This document shows positions 63,519-64,000 of a DNA stretch of 64,000 nt, piece after piece. This DNA is from Pieris napi. Taxonomy: Eukaryota; Arthropoda; Insecta; Lepidoptera; Pieridae. The position numbers and the translations under genes are program-made. Location of the stretch: NCBI RefSeq assembly GCF_905475465.1, contig NC_062235.1:7512001-7576000 (forward strand), written 5' to 3'. The notes under the pieces are model-generated. The model saw only the letters and a program-made list of their open reading frames with translations. It was not told where the DNA came from and made no database searches. The first letter of the stretch is position 1. Each line of letters opens with the position of its first letter.

Positions 63519-63976
63519 ATGATATTAAAGGTGAAAGAGTTCTGTGAAGCGGAACATAAGAATCAAGGTGTTTTAATACCACTAAACAATGTTCGGAAGA
63601 GAGTTGCCGCCATAACAGGTACTTTTTAGAGTTGCCATTTAATAATTTTTTGCTGTATTGATGGTACTTTTATGATATAAATTCGTTTTTGAAATTGAAC
63701 AAATACATAACGTGATGAAACTAGGTAACTGAAATTAAAACATATAATACATATTACATAAGCATTATAAACTTAAAGTTATTATTATTTTTAATTGTTC
63801 ATAATTTAATTGCAGGTGTGTCAGAGAAAACTGTAATAAGAATTACAAACGAAGGTATAACAGCGGCGTGTACTTCGAAAAAAATCGTTACCCAACAATT
63901 ATGCAATAAAACTCTGAATAAAAAATTGTATTGCTATTCTTTACCATATTTTCTCATCTTCCCTGTAAGTAGGTAG
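63519..63976 (+). CDS. Short spliced gene with helix-turn-helix domain like arthropod DDE-transposase-derived proteins
   Basis: Exon 1 runs from an ATG at 63519 to 63618 (donor ACAG|GTACTT). The intron is 63619-63815 (acceptor TTGCAG) and exon 2 starts at 63816 in the correct phase. The joined product reads MILKVKEFCEAEHK..., then VLIPLNNVRKRVAAITGVSEKTVIRI. This alpha-helical, helix-turn-helix-like N-terminus recurs in many uncharacterised arthropod proteins, some carrying DDE transposase domains. The frame is also open upstream of the ATG (SSARE preceded by a TTG-CCA-AAA where ATG-CCA would be expected), so the original start may be lost. Exon 2 either stops at 63974-63976 (86 residues in all) or splices at CCT|GTAAGT (63965) to an exon beyond the window. 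It could be a domesticated transposase fragment or a decaying copy. Splicing is inferred only from sequence. Confidence 0.5.
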
Positions 63977-64000
63977 AACACCGCTAATATAAGTAAATAA

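Overview
The window looks like a piece of an AT-rich insect genome, most likely a butterfly or moth (Lepidoptera). The evidence is strong AT bias, short GT-AG introns in the one complete gene, tRNA-headed SINEs, a CTAG-ending Helitron-like element, a pogo-type DNA transposon, and repeated 3' ends of non-LTR retrotransposons of the kind common in Lepidoptera. The species cannot be told from the sequence. Most of the 64 kb is non-coding, and most open reading frames over 60 codons are chance.

Layout. (1) 1-26.5 kb is non-coding, probably intronic sequence of a large minus-strand gene, with transposon remains. The main one is a 1.6 kb pogo/Tigger-like transposon (8721-10342) with a broken transposase. 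(2) 26504-26953, minus strand, is a GC-rich 450-bp coding exon. Its C-terminal residues, ending in Glu-Glu-Glu at a GT donor, fit the exon just before the RNA-recognition motif of couch potato / RBPMS-family RNA-binding proteins. The RRM exons are not recognised here. (3) 34.2-35.4 kb is a CpG-rich, initiator-containing patch that could be an upstream promoter or 5' exon of that gene. (4) 35-51 kb is non-coding, with a foldback MITE, SINEs, LINE 3' ends, a 272-bp tandem duplication and two RFX X-box-like sites. (5) 51171-56412, minus strand, is a full-length non-LTR retrotransposon. It has intact ORF1 (zinc knuckle) and ORF2 (endonuclease, reverse transcriptase, RNase H), a poly(A) tail and a 13-14 bp target-site duplication, so it is probably young. 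(6) 60443-61753, minus strand, is a complete five-exon gene for the secreted protease-associated-domain protein PRADC1 (212 residues). (7) At the right edge, on the plus strand, is the start of a short spliced gene whose product resembles the helix-turn-helix N-terminus of arthropod DDE-transposase-derived proteins. It lies head to head with PRADC1, and two transposon remnants sit between them.

The host genes show no evident functional link: an RNA-binding protein, a secretory-pathway glycoprotein and a DNA-binding-domain protein. I found no CRISPR array, rRNA gene or clear tRNA gene, and nothing I would call a new biological system. The best leads are the intact retrotransposon, the five-fold repeated terminal motif of the pogo-like element, the foldback MITE and the unexplained hairpins and X-box sites.
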